From NCBI RefSeq assembly GCF_029626145.1, contig NZ_JARUBJ010000002.1:3879501-3943500 (forward strand): a stretch of DNA of 64,000 bases, in the 5' to 3' direction. Position 1 is the stretch's first letter. Each line of letters opens with the position of its first letter. A model generated the notes under the pieces. The model searched no databases and was not told where the DNA came from. It saw only the letters and a program-made list of their open reading frames with translations. Made by a program: the position numbers and the translations under genes. This document shows, piece after piece, positions 33,739-42,528 of the stretch. This stretch comes from Micromonospora sp. WMMD961. GTDB lineage: Bacteria > Actinomycetota > Actinomycetes > Mycobacteriales > Micromonosporaceae.

Positions 33739-34326
33739 TCAGGTCAGCTCGTTCACCGCCTCCAGGATCAGCCACAGACCGGAGATGGCGAACAGGATCG
33801 CCGCACCATACTTGATGGTCTTCTCCGGCAGCCGACGACCGAGCATCCGGCCGACCAGGATGGCCAACGCGTCCGCCGCCACCATGCCGATGGTGGAGCC
33901 GAGCCAGGTGCCGAACCAGCCGTACTTGGTGGCGAGTGTGATCGTGGCGAGCATCGTCTTGTCACCCAGCTCGGCCAGGAAGAACGCCACCGACACCGCC
34001 ACCAGCGCGGTCTTGTTCGTCTTCTCCGCCTTGCGCTTCTCCTCCTCGGTGAGCTTGTCCCCCCGCAGGGTCCACGCACCGAAGCCGAGGAACGCCACAC
34101 CGGCCACCAGCGAGATCCACTCGGTCGGCAACACCGCCCCGAGGCCCGCGCCGATGGCGACCGACGCCAGGTGCACCACCGCCGTGGCGACCGTGATACC
34201 GATCAGCACCGGGATCGGCTTGAACCGCGTGGCGAAGGTCAACGCCATCAACTGGGACTTGTCTCCCAGTTCCGCGACGAAGATGACACCGAAGCTGACG
34301 ACCAGCGCGGCGAAAAATCCCTCCAT
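33739..34326 (-). CDS. GDT1/UPF0016 family manganese exporter
   Basis: A 195-aa membrane protein of the GDT1/TMEM165 (UPF0016) family. Both hallmark E-x-G-D-[KR]-[ST] motifs are visible: 'FVAELGDKSQLMAL' and 'FFLAELGDKTMLATI', one per three-helix repeat. These bind the cation, and bacterial members export Mn2+. ATG 34326 has GGGAAGG upstream; upstream in-frame codons would read through the riboswitch and are rejected. The yybP-ykoY riboswitch before it supports Mn2+-dependent expression and exporter function. Confidence 0.93.
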   Translation of the reverse strand: MEGFFAALVVSFGVIFVAELGDKSQLMALTFATRFKPIPVLIGITVATAVVHLASVAIGAGLGAVLPTEWISLVAGVAFLGFGAWTLRGDKLTEEEKRKAEKTNKTALVAVSVAFFLAELGDKTMLATITLATKYGWFGTWLGSTIGMVAADALAILVGRMLGRRLPEKTIKYGAAILFAISGLWLILEAVNELT

Positions 34327-34385
34327 GACGTCCTTCCCGCTCATGCCGGGAGGAGGTACAGGGGCGCCCTCGACCCGGCTGCAAC

Positions 34386-34500
34386 AGCCTGAGTCGAAGG
34401 TCTCGCCCGCCCCGGAGACCGGGGCCGCGTGGCCGGATGCGGAACGCACCAGTATGTCGACCACGACATTGGGGGCTACTCCCCTTCGCCCGCTCAGCCT
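34386..34500 (-). ncRNA. yybP-ykoY manganese riboswitch
   Basis: The minus-strand leader of the GDT1 gene carries the conserved yybP-ykoY segments: GAAGGGGAGTAGC (about 34487-34475), GTCGACATACTGGTGC, and GCGAGACCTTCGACTCAG closing the aptamer. The closing stem pairs CTGAG (34498-34494) with CTCAG (34392-34388). About 60 nt separate the aptamer from ATG 34326, space for an expression platform. This class senses Mn2+ and turns on Mn exporters. Confidence 0.88.
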
Positions 34501-34541
34501 ATCCGATCACCAGCGGCCCCCTTCGAGGCGGGCGAACAGGC

Positions 34542-35507
34542 TCAGCGGGCCCGCGCCAACGAGACCCCGAAGAGCCCTCCCGGATCCGTCCAGAACTCCG
34601 CCGTGGCGAAACCCGCCGCGGCCAACTCCGCGGCGATCCCCTCCGGGTGGAACTTCGCCGAGACCTCTGTGCGCAGGTCCTCGCCCGCCGCGAAGTCCAC
34701 GGTCATGCCCAACACACGCACCCGCATCCGCCGGGTCGCCCGCAACCGCATCTCGATCCACTCGTGCTCCGGATCCCAGAGGGCGACATGGTCGAACGCC
34801 CCCGGGTCGAAGTCGGCGCCCACCTCGCGATTGAGCACGTGGAGCACGTTGCGATTGAACTCGGCGGTGACCCCGGCCGCGTCGTCGTAGGCGGGCACGA
34901 TCACCGACGGATCCTTCACCAGGTCCGTACCGAGCAACAGCCAGTCGCCAACCTCCAGCGCCGCACGCATCGCCGTCAGGAAATCGGCCCGTTCGGCGGG
35001 CAGCAGGTTGCCGATGGTGCCACCGAGGAACACCACCAGCCGTCGGCCACCGGTGGGCAGCCGGTCCAGTTGCCGGGTGAAGTCCCCCACGATGCCCCGA
35101 ACCCGCAGGCTCGGATAGTCGGCGGCGATCTGGGCGGTAGACCCCTGCAGGGCGCTGACCGACACGTCGAGCGGGACGAACGTGCCCAGCCCACCCCGGC
35201 GGGTGAACGCGTCCAACAACAGGCGGGTCTTCTCCGACGACCCGGAACCCAACTCGATCAACGTCTTGGCCCCGGTCAACGCCGCGATGTCCGGAGCCCG
35301 CTCGGCCAGCACCGCCCGCTCCGCCCGGGTGGGGTAGTACTCGGGAAGTCGGGTGATCTCCTCGAACAACTCGCTGCCCCGGGCATCGTAGAACCACTTC
35401 GGCGGCAGCCACTTCTGCTCGGCGCTCAGCCCGGCCCGAACGTCGTCGCGTAGACCACGCTCCAGATCGCGCCCTTCGAGGTAGACCTCCAGCGGTTCCG
35501 CCGTCAT
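34542..35507 (-). CDS. egtD: L-histidine N-alpha-methyltransferase EgtD
   Basis: A 321-aa SAM methyltransferase that trimethylates histidine to hercynine, the first step of ergothioneine synthesis. Signature segments are 'LPPKWFYDARGSELFEEITRLPEYYPTRAE', 'LIELGSGSSEKTRLLLDA', 'VVFLGGTIGNLLP' and 'AYDDAAGVTAEFNRNVL', closely matching mycobacterial EgtD as I remember it. ATG 35507 with an AGAGGCGAG site gives the family's usual length; a GTG 13 codons earlier is less likely. It is the last gene of the egtA-B-C-D operon. Confidence 0.96.
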   Translation of the reverse strand: MTAEPLEVYLEGRDLERGLRDDVRAGLSAEQKWLPPKWFYDARGSELFEEITRLPEYYPTRAERAVLAERAPDIAALTGAKTLIELGSGSSEKTRLLLDAFTRRGGLGTFVPLDVSVSALQGSTAQIAADYPSLRVRGIVGDFTRQLDRLPTGGRRLVVFLGGTIGNLLPAERADFLTAMRAALEVGDWLLLGTDLVKDPSVIVPAYDDAAGVTAEFNRNVLHVLNREVGADFDPGAFDHVALWDPEHEWIEMRLRATRRMRVRVLGMTVDFAAGEDLRTEVSAKFHPEGIAAELAAAGFATAEFWTDPGGLFGVSLARAR

Positions 35508-35556
35508 CAACTCGCCTCTCTGCTCGATCAACAGTTGCGTACCCACCCGGTGCCGC

Positions 35557-36303
35557 TCACCCGGTCGGAAGTGGACGTACCCGCACCCCGTCCGCGGTCG
35601 CCAGGACCAGGTGCCCCTCCGGTACCGCCCGCCACCCGGGACCGTCGTCGTGCGGCTCCGAGGCGATCAGCACCGAACCGGGTGCCTCGCGAACCGACAA
35701 CGCGTGCCCAGCCACGCTCGCCACCGCCCGGCGGCCGTCGGTGAGCAGCAGGTTCAGCCGCGACCCGGGAGCGGCCCCGCCGACCTCGGCCACCGTCCGC
35801 CCGACCGCGTCCGCCGGGTCGTCCCCGGCGCGCAGCCGATGCCGCACCAGCGCCCAGAGCAACGCCGAGTCGGTGGCGGCGTCCAAGGTGAGCAGGTCAC
35901 GAACCGGCAGACCGGCGGCGAGCGGCACCACGGCGTCCGGCCAGCCACGGACCACACCGTTGTGACTGAACAGCCACCGCCCCTCGGCGAACGGCGCGGC
36001 GGCGCCGTCGAGCACCGCCATCCCGACCGTGGCCGAGCGCACCGCCGCCAGCACCGCGCCAGTGCGGGTCACCGCCGCGAGCTGGGCGATGGTCGGGTCG
36101 CTCCAGATCGGCTGCGCCCGTCGATAGCGCACCGGCTCACCCTCGTCCGGGTACCAGCCGACGCCGAACCCGTCGGCGTTGATGGTGCCGCCACCACGCA
36201 TGTCCCGAGGCGCCCAGGACTGCCGCACCAACGAGTGCGGCGGGTCGAACAGCACCTCGGCCAGGGTGACCGGCGGCCCCAGGTAGACCAGGTGACGACA
36301 CAT
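35557..36303 (-). CDS. egtC: Gamma-glutamyl-hercynylcysteine sulfoxide hydrolase EgtC
   Basis: A 248-aa class-II glutamine-amidotransferase-fold hydrolase that removes the glutamate from the gamma-glutamyl intermediate of ergothioneine synthesis. The start MCRHLVYLGPP places the nucleophile Cys at position 2 after Met removal. 'NADGFGVGWYPD', 'LFSHNGVVRGW' and 'DSALLWALV' are Ntn active-site segments. It lies 28 bp after egtB and 49 bp before egtD. Confidence 0.95.
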   Translation of the reverse strand: MCRHLVYLGPPVTLAEVLFDPPHSLVRQSWAPRDMRGGGTINADGFGVGWYPDEGEPVRYRRAQPIWSDPTIAQLAAVTRTGAVLAAVRSATVGMAVLDGAAAPFAEGRWLFSHNGVVRGWPDAVVPLAAGLPVRDLLTLDAATDSALLWALVRHRLRAGDDPADAVGRTVAEVGGAAPGSRLNLLLTDGRRAVASVAGHALSVREAPGSVLIASEPHDDGPGWRAVPEGHLVLATADGVRVRPLPTG

Positions 36304-36331
36304 CAGCGCGCCCTGCCCCCCGGACCGCCGA

Positions 36332-37705
36332 TCACCGGTACGACTCCTCCGGTCGAGCGTCGCGAGCACAGCGGAAACCGCTGAAGATCTGCCGGCGGAT
36401 CGGATAGTCCCAGTTGCGGAAGGTGCCCCGGCAGGCCGAACGGTCAGTGCCGAACGAGCCACCACGCAACACCCGGTAGTCGTCGCCGAAGAAGACCTCC
36501 GAGTATTCGCGGTAGGGAAACGCGGTGAAGCCCGGATACCCGCCGAACGCGCTCGACGTCCACTCCCAGACGTCACCGATGAGCTGGTGCACACCCGACG
36601 GCGACGCCCCGGCCGGGTACGCACCCACCGGCGCCGGCCACAGATGCCGCTGACCCAGGTTGGCGTGCGCCGCGGTCGGATCCTCGTCACCCCAGGGATA
36701 ACGACGCGACCGCCCGGTCGACGGATCCCACCGGGCTGCCTTCTCCCATTCCGCCTCGGTCGGCAGCCGCTTCCCGGCCCACGCCGCGTACGCCTGCGCC
36801 TCGTAGAAGCACACGTGCACCACCGGCTCGTCCCCGCGCACCCGATCCCACCGGCCGAAACGCCGGTACGACCACTCGTCGCCGTCCCGACGCCAGTGCA
36901 GCGGCGCCACAAGACCCTCCCGACACCGATGCGCCCAACCCGCCGGGCTCCACCATCGCTGATCGCCGTAGCCGCCGTCGGCGATGAAGGCCGCGTACTG
37001 GCCGTTGGTGACCGGGGCCGCGTCGATGACGTACGCCGGGAGGTCGACACGATGAGCGGGACGTTCGTTGTCCAACGCCCACGGGTCGGTGTCGGTGCCC
37101 ATGGTGAACTCCCCCGCCGGCACCAGCACCTCAGCGCCGACCCGGACCGACGGCTCAGGCGGCGGCGGCGCGTGCAGCACCGCCGGCCCCGCGCGCAGTT
37201 GGTGGGTGGCGAGCATCGTCTCGTCGTGCTGCTGCTCGTGCTGCACGATCATGCCGAAGGCGAACCCGTCCGCGACCAGCGGCCGCTCGCCGAAGGCCAC
37301 CGTGTCCAGCAGGTCATGCACCTTGTCCCGCACCGTACCCAGGTAGGCACGCGCCTCGGCGGGCGGCAACAGCGGCAACGCCGGGCGGTCCCGGCGCGGC
37401 TGCTTGAACGCGTCGTACAACTCGTCGATGTCACACCGCACCGGCTCACGCCCGCCGACGTCCCGGACCAGCCACAGCTCCTCCTGGTTGCCCACGTGGG
37501 CAAGGTCCCAGACCAGCGGCGACATCAGAGGTGAATGCTGACGCATCAGCTCACCGTCGTCGACCACCTCGGTCAACAACGAGGTACGCGAGCGCGCCCG
37601 GGCCAACTCCACAGCAATCCGGTCACGCAACTGCTCACTGTTCACCGAACCTCCAGCCGTTCGCGACTGCGGGGCTCGCCACCCCGGCTCACTGCTCGCA
37701 CTCAC
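36332..37705 (-). CDS. egtB: Hercynine oxygenase EgtB (iron-dependent sulfoxide synthase)
   Basis: A 457-aa enzyme coupling hercynine to gamma-glutamylcysteine with O2. The N-terminal DinB-like domain holds the iron-binding HEQQHDE (H-x3-H-x-E) at about residue 165. The C-terminal FGE/sulfatase-type domain contains 'EVLVPAGEFTMGTD', 'RLPTEAEWEKAARW', 'GDVWEWTSSAFGGYPGF' and 'VLRGGSFGTDRSACRGTFRNW'. GTG 37705 overlaps the egtA stop as GTGA, so the pair is coupled; a GTG 20 codons downstream is an alternative. Confidence 0.95.
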   Translation of the reverse strand: MSASSEPGWRAPQSRTAGGSVNSEQLRDRIAVELARARSRTSLLTEVVDDGELMRQHSPLMSPLVWDLAHVGNQEELWLVRDVGGREPVRCDIDELYDAFKQPRRDRPALPLLPPAEARAYLGTVRDKVHDLLDTVAFGERPLVADGFAFGMIVQHEQQHDETMLATHQLRAGPAVLHAPPPPEPSVRVGAEVLVPAGEFTMGTDTDPWALDNERPAHRVDLPAYVIDAAPVTNGQYAAFIADGGYGDQRWWSPAGWAHRCREGLVAPLHWRRDGDEWSYRRFGRWDRVRGDEPVVHVCFYEAQAYAAWAGKRLPTEAEWEKAARWDPSTGRSRRYPWGDEDPTAAHANLGQRHLWPAPVGAYPAGASPSGVHQLIGDVWEWTSSAFGGYPGFTAFPYREYSEVFFGDDYRVLRGGSFGTDRSACRGTFRNWDYPIRRQIFSGFRCARDARPEESYR

Positions 37706-38937
37706 CGGTCCCCTTTCTTCGTGGCGGCGGCCAGCCGCCGCCGCACCCCTCGCTCGATCTCGTCGTGGGTGTCGGCCGGCAGGTCCAACCGAGGCAGGAC
37801 GGTCAGCGCCAGGTCGAGCAGGCCCGTCGCGGCAGCGGCCAACGCGGGGTCGGCCAGGCCGCTGCGGGCAGCAGTCGACCAGCGGTGCGCCACCGGGGCG
37901 GCGATCGAGAACGCCCCCCGCACCGTGCCCGGGTCGTGAAAGAGGGCACTCAGCACCGCCAGCGGCAGCCGCCAGTCCCGGTCGGGCTGGGCGTCCAGGT
38001 AGCGCAGCTCCAGGTAGCCGCGCGGCCGCACCGGCGGAAAGAGCGTGCTGACGTGATAGTCGAGGTCGTCGGTGGTGGGCGGTTGCGGCAACGCACCGTC
38101 GAGCCAGTCGGCGAAGGTCACTCCCGGCGGCACGGTCCAGTCCGACCCGTGCCGACGCCGGCAGAGCAGCGGAGCGGCGAGCACGTAACGGATCCAGGTG
38201 GCCCTCGGGTCCTCGGCGCCGCAGCCCGGCGTCCAGACAGGTCGGGTGCGGGCCGGGTCGATGGCCAACCAGGCGGCCATCCGGGCGGAGGCCCACCCGG
38301 TGCGACGCCCCGAGTGTCGGCTCGCGGAGGCGAACGCCGCGAGCAGCGGCGGACCGACGGCGTGGGCCGCGGCCCACCGGCCGGCGACCTGCTCCGGCTC
38401 GCCGGAGTCGAGACAGACCTGCAGGCCGGCTGTGCTGTACATCATGACGCGGCCGGCCGGACCACGCCTGTCGAAGGCGGCGCGCATCGCGCGGTATCGG
38501 GGAGTTTCCAGCACCGGGCGGGGCCGTCGGTGTGGGTCGATGCCGCTGCGGCCGAGGATCAGCCCAGCGGCAGCGAGCAGGCCGCTGACCTGGGCGATGT
38601 CAGCCTCGGTGGCCTGGATCAACGCGGCGGTCGAGGTGCGGGGCGGGGCGGAGATCTCCAACTGGCCGCCCGGCTCCAGGGTCACCACACCGCCGCCGCG
38701 CAGCGGCTCGGCCGGGCTGGTGGGATCCAACGTGGCGGGGCTGTGCCGCCCCAGCGCCGCCCTCAGCCGCCCCGTTTCGACGGGACGGACGGGATCAGAC
38801 GCGTCATGCACGGTCCACTCCAGTTCGACGCCGGTGTGGGTCGGTGGACCGGTCTTGAAGCAGATCCGGGCGAGGTGCCGGCCTGCGGCCGCGGACTCAC
38901 GCAGGATGGCGCTGCGCTCCAGCTCGGGCGACGTCAC
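37702..38937 (-). CDS. egtA: Glutamate-cysteine ligase EgtA
   Basis: A 411-aa ATP-dependent ligase making gamma-glutamylcysteine for EgtB. 'HTGVELEWTVHD' is the Glu-binding/metal start of the GCS2-like fold, and 'LRGGGVVTLEPGGQLEISAPP' and 'VMMYSTAGLQVCLDSGE' are conserved. 'RPRGYLELRYLDAQPDRDW' near the C terminus is typical of EgtA. GTG 38937 follows a G-rich site. It heads the egtA-B-C-D operon; no PLP C-S lyase (egtE) is found in the window. Confidence 0.93.
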   Translation of the reverse strand: MTSPELERSAILRESAAAGRHLARICFKTGPPTHTGVELEWTVHDASDPVRPVETGRLRAALGRHSPATLDPTSPAEPLRGGGVVTLEPGGQLEISAPPRTSTAALIQATEADIAQVSGLLAAAGLILGRSGIDPHRRPRPVLETPRYRAMRAAFDRRGPAGRVMMYSTAGLQVCLDSGEPEQVAGRWAAAHAVGPPLLAAFASASRHSGRRTGWASARMAAWLAIDPARTRPVWTPGCGAEDPRATWIRYVLAAPLLCRRRHGSDWTVPPGVTFADWLDGALPQPPTTDDLDYHVSTLFPPVRPRGYLELRYLDAQPDRDWRLPLAVLSALFHDPGTVRGAFSIAAPVAHRWSTAARSGLADPALAAAATGLLDLALTVLPRLDLPADTHDEIERGVRRRLAAATKKGDR

Positions 38938-39096
38938 CAACGGTCAGGCCCCCTCTCCAGGTGCCGGCTCAGCGACACCGTTTCACGGTAGACCCACCCA
39001 CCGACACCGCCGGAGGGCGTCCACGGCGACACCAACCTCTGTCCGACAGACGAATTTCCCATGCCGGGCGGAACTAACCACCCGGGCGCCGACCGC

Positions 39097-39852
39097 TCAC
39101 TTCGGAGAGGGGCGGCCCGACGGGGGGTGCGGTGCGGTGGTCTTCGCCGGTGTGGAGGGCTTCGCTTCGGGCACCAGCCGATGGCAGTACTCCTCGACCC
39201 GCTCGGCACCGCCGGCGGCGGTCACCAGCCGCTCGAAGCCCGGCGTCCGCAATGCCTTCTCCCGCTGGTCGGGCTTCTTGGCCAGCCAGGCGCGGCACTG
39301 CCCGTGCAACGGGCCGGCCGGCGGGCTGTGGGCCGGTGGTGCTCCGGCGGCCGACGGCGTGCCGGGCGACGGTGGGCGGGGCGACGGGGTGCCGTGTGGC
39401 GGCGTCTCCGCCGGCGACCGGGTGTTGTCGCCGGACCGGGGCGAATCCGGTGTCGGCGACGCTCGGGGCGGCTCCGGTGCGACAGGTGCCGGTATCCAGT
39501 CCTGCCGGACCGCGGCGAATGCGGCGCCCGCCGTGGCGGTGACCGCGACCGCGCCGATCCAGGCCGCCGCGCCGGTGGTCAGGCGTCGACGGCGCGCCGG
39601 GTGTGGCACCGACGACGGCTCCGCGCGGGCTGCGCGGAACGCGGCCAGCGCGGCCTCCTCGCCAGCCAGCTCTCCCGGCCGGACCGGGCCGGCGGCCGCT
39701 GCGAGCAACCGGGCCACCGGATCGGCCGGGGCTTGCCCCGCTTCGGTGTCCGCGGAGGCACGCGCCTGACCCGGCACAGTGTTCTCCTGGGGGTGGGCGG
39801 AGTCGAGCAGCCGTTCGGCGTCGGCGTGGGCGGCCCGCCGGAACGGGTTCAT
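39097..39852 (-). CDS. Single-pass membrane protein encoded after an ECF sigma factor (possible anti-sigma)
   Basis: A 251-aa protein with a cytoplasmic N-terminal half (about 95 residues, helical, no zinc-binding HxxxCxxC), one transmembrane helix (GAAAWIGAVAVTATAGAAFAAV) and a Pro/Ser-rich extracytoplasmic region ending in a small domain with two Cys ('GQCRAWLAKKPDQREKALRTPGFERLVTAAGGAERVEEYC'). It lies 16 bp after the sigma gene, the usual place of an anti-sigma factor. Function is inferred from topology and position only. GAGGGG precedes ATG 39852. Confidence 0.75.
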   Translation of the reverse strand: MNPFRRAAHADAERLLDSAHPQENTVPGQARASADTEAGQAPADPVARLLAAAAGPVRPGELAGEEAALAAFRAARAEPSSVPHPARRRRLTTGAAAWIGAVAVTATAGAAFAAVRQDWIPAPVAPEPPRASPTPDSPRSGDNTRSPAETPPHGTPSPRPPSPGTPSAAGAPPAHSPPAGPLHGQCRAWLAKKPDQREKALRTPGFERLVTAAGGAERVEEYCHRLVPEAKPSTPAKTTAPHPPSGRPSPK

Positions 39853-39868
39853 CGGAAGTCCCCTCACG

Positions 39869-40501
39869 TCAGCCGTCCGCCGGCTCGGCTTGGGACGCCC
39901 GGAGGGCGGGGCTGCTGCCCGTGCGGGGCGGCGGCACCCCGTCGACCTCGACCGGCAGTCCGACCGAACCGTCGCGTTCCAGCAGGGCCGCGAGCCGCCG
40001 CAGGCCTCGGTGCGCGGCGGTCCGGACGGCACCGGCGCGGCGGCCCAGCACCCGGCCGGCGGATCCCGCGTCGAGCCCGACCACGGCCCGCAACAGCACG
40101 GCTTCGGCCTCACGGGGAGGCAGGGTGGCGATCAGGGCCAGGGCCGTCTCGGTGCCGATCGTCTCGGCGGCCCCCTCGGCGGTGTCCGCGTCGCTGGCGA
40201 GATGGACGAGCGCCTGCACCGGAACGGGGAGAGCGGGACGTCGACGCAGTCGGCGCAGGTGGTCCATCGCTCGGTTACGGGCGATGGTGACGACCCAGGC
40301 GCGGAACTCCCCACCGGTGAAGCTGGGCAGGTCGCGCGAAATCTGCAGCCAGGCCTCCGAGGCGACGTCCTCGGCATCCGCGCCGACGAGTGCGGTCAGG
40401 TAGCGCAGGAGTCCCGGCTGGAGGCTGCGGTAGAGGACGCGGAAGGCGTCCTCGTCCCCATCCTGTGCGGCGCTGACCGCCTCCGACAGGTCGCCGGTCA
40501 T
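39869..40501 (-). CDS. ECF-type RNA polymerase sigma factor
   Basis: A 210-aa sigma-70 family ECF factor. Region 2 is visible as 'FRVLYRSLQPGLLRYLTALVGADAEDVASEAWLQISRDLPSF' plus 'FRAWVVTIARNRAMDHLRR' (2.3-2.4). Region 4 is 'IATLPPREAEAVLLRAVVGLDAGSAGRVLGRRAGAVRTAAHRGLRRL'. ATG 40501 is the likely start, but its ribosome site is poor and ATG 40528 is possible. It is followed by a membrane partner gene and is divergent from the Ser/Thr kinase. Confidence 0.88.
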   Translation of the reverse strand: MTGDLSEAVSAAQDGDEDAFRVLYRSLQPGLLRYLTALVGADAEDVASEAWLQISRDLPSFTGGEFRAWVVTIARNRAMDHLRRLRRRPALPVPVQALVHLASDADTAEGAAETIGTETALALIATLPPREAEAVLLRAVVGLDAGSAGRVLGRRAGAVRTAAHRGLRRLAALLERDGSVGLPVEVDGVPPPRTGSSPALRASQAEPADG

Positions 40502-41028
40502 CCGCGACCCGCGGGCTGCTCGGGGCATGCCGGCCCGATCCGCCGCACCGAGGCGGACCATCGGGTACGAGACGCACACCCGACCAGCTGCCGCACCCGT
40601 ACCGCCCCCCGCCGATCTGATCGCGCCCGCGACCCGGGTGGTCCGGGCCGGATGCCGGGGCACCCTGAGGTGGTCGGCGGCGCGCGCCGAGGTCGCCGGG
40701 GACCCGAGCCGGGCTAACGCTAGGAGGGGACCGACGACGCGACAAGCCGGCGCCGCGTCACGGAAGAGTGACAATTATCAACCATGCCGGACGGCGTGTC
40801 GGCGTCACACTCCGTGACCTGAGGCTGCGGTCCGTGCTCGGTGGCGGTTTCCGACGAACCGTCGGGCGTCCACACGCCGAAAGATGTCAGCTTTCGTCAC
40901 ACCACGTCGTCGTCACGTCACAAGAACGTGGTGTCCACACAGGTCAGGGCGGTGACCGCGTGAGTGCCACCCGCGCGGGTGACCGACTGCGGTACGCCGT
41001 ACAGCGCCACTCTGGGTACGGTAATGCG
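40502..41028. other. Divergent intergenic region between ECF sigma and kinase genes
   Basis: About 530 bp without a supported gene. It contains a local AT-rich stretch (ACAATTATCAACC near 40770) and short dyads such as GAAAG-N7-CTTTC (near 40880) and several GTCAC/GTGAC repeats. TACGGT (41017-41022) lies 6 bp before GTG 41029 and may be the -10 of a leaderless kinase transcript. Confidence 0.4.
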
Positions 41029-42405
41029 GTGTTGTCATCGGAGGTCGTGCTCAGCGGTCGATACCGCTTGGACGAACGTGTCGCCACCGGCGGTATGGGC
41101 GACGTCTGGCGTGCCTCCGACCTGATCCTCGGCCGGCAGGTCGCGGTCAAGGTCCTGCTGCCGGCGCTGGTCTCCGACCCGGGCTTCATCGCCCGGTTCC
41201 GGGCCGAGGCCCGGATCATGGCGGCGCTGCGGCACCCGGGCATCGTGCAGGTCTTCGACTGCGGTGCCGACGACCTGCCCGACGGCGGCGGTCGAGCGGA
41301 CTACCTCGTGATGGAGTTCGTCGCCGGCGAGCCGCTGTCCAAGCGGATCGAGACGGCCGGCCGGCTCGACGTGGCCGAGACGATGTCGATCGTGGCCCAG
41401 GCGGCCGCCGCGCTGAACGCGGCGCACCGTGGCGGCATCGTGCACCGGGACGTCAAGCCCAGCAACCTCCTGGTGCAGGAGGACGGCACCGTCGTCCTGG
41501 TGGACTTCGGTGTGGCCCGGTCCACCGACATCACCAGCATCACCAGCACCAACGCGGTGCCCGGCACGGCCCTCTACATGGCCCCCGAGCAGGCAGCCGG
41601 CCGACCGGTGAGTGGTGCCACCGACATCTACGCGCTGGGCGCGGTCACCTACTGCTGCCTCACCGGCAGCCCGCCGTTCACCGGCGACAACCCGCTGCAG
41701 GTCGCCGTGCGCCACCTGGACGACGAACCACCGGAGCTGCCGCACGACATCCCGGAGGCGGTCCGCGCCTTGGTGTCCCGGGCCCTGGCGAAGGACCCGC
41801 AGGACAGGTTCAGCAGCGGGGCGGCGATGGCCGAGGCCGCCCGGACCGCGGTCACCGGCGGCGAGCCTCCGACGGCGATGGCCACGCCGGTCCCGTTGCG
41901 CGACGCCGGCCCGGGCACCCGCACCGACGTGCCGGCCGGCGCGGCGGTGGCGAGCGCGGGACAGGCCGGGCGTCAACGGCGGCGAGGTCCGCTGGTCGGC
42001 GCGGCCGCGGCCATGCTGGTCGCGCTGGTCGGGCTCGGTGCCGCGCTGGGCGCGGCGCGCAATGCCGGCGAGGATCCGGCGGTCAACCTGCCCACCACCT
42101 CGCCGACGGTGGCGCCGAGCGGGCCGCAGGAGCTGCCGGCGGCGAACGAGCAGGTCGTCACCGGTGACCCGGGCCGAACCGGTCGGCCGCATGTCCCCGG
42201 CAACCCCCCGTCCGCCTCGACCTCCGCGACGCCCAGCACGCAGCCCAGCCAGACGACCAGTCCGCCGACGCCGACCGGGACGCCGACCGGGACCACCGCG
42301 CCGACGGGCGGCCCGACCGGCGAGCCGAGCACTCCGCCGACGTCGGCCACACCCACGGCGACGGAGAGCACGCCGACCATTCCCGACGACGGGGACGGCG
42401 GGTAA
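41029..42405 (+). CDS. Serine/threonine protein kinase (Hanks type), membrane-anchored
   Basis: A 458-aa kinase. The catalytic domain (about 10-270) shows the Gly loop VATGGMGDVW, the Lys of 'QVAVKVLL', catalytic HRDVKPSN, DFGVA, and APEQ in the activation segment. A juxtamembrane linker and one transmembrane helix (LVGAAAAMLVALVGLGAALGAA, about 318-340) follow, then a Pro/Thr/Ser-rich extracytoplasmic tail without PASTA repeats. Activity is cytoplasmic. GTG 41029 is chosen for its distance to the kinase domain and a nearby TACGGT -10; longer in-frame starts exist upstream. Confidence 0.93.
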   Translation: MLSSEVVLSGRYRLDERVATGGMGDVWRASDLILGRQVAVKVLLPALVSDPGFIARFRAEARIMAALRHPGIVQVFDCGADDLPDGGGRADYLVMEFVAGEPLSKRIETAGRLDVAETMSIVAQAAAALNAAHRGGIVHRDVKPSNLLVQEDGTVVLVDFGVARSTDITSITSTNAVPGTALYMAPEQAAGRPVSGATDIYALGAVTYCCLTGSPPFTGDNPLQVAVRHLDDEPPELPHDIPEAVRALVSRALAKDPQDRFSSGAAMAEAARTAVTGGEPPTAMATPVPLRDAGPGTRTDVPAGAAVASAGQAGRQRRRGPLVGAAAAMLVALVGLGAALGAARNAGEDPAVNLPTTSPTVAPSGPQELPAANEQVVTGDPGRTGRPHVPGNPPSASTSATPSTQPSQTTSPPTPTGTPTGTTAPTGGPTGEPSTPPTSATPTATESTPTIPDDGDGG

Positions 42406-42528
42406 GCCGACCGCGCCAACCCCCGGCACCTTCCCAGCAGCACCGATATCCCCAAAACGGACTTACGTCACTGAAGACGCCTCTAGGCTCTCTGCAGGCC
42501 ATTTCCACCAACTGCCGCAGGAGCCTGG

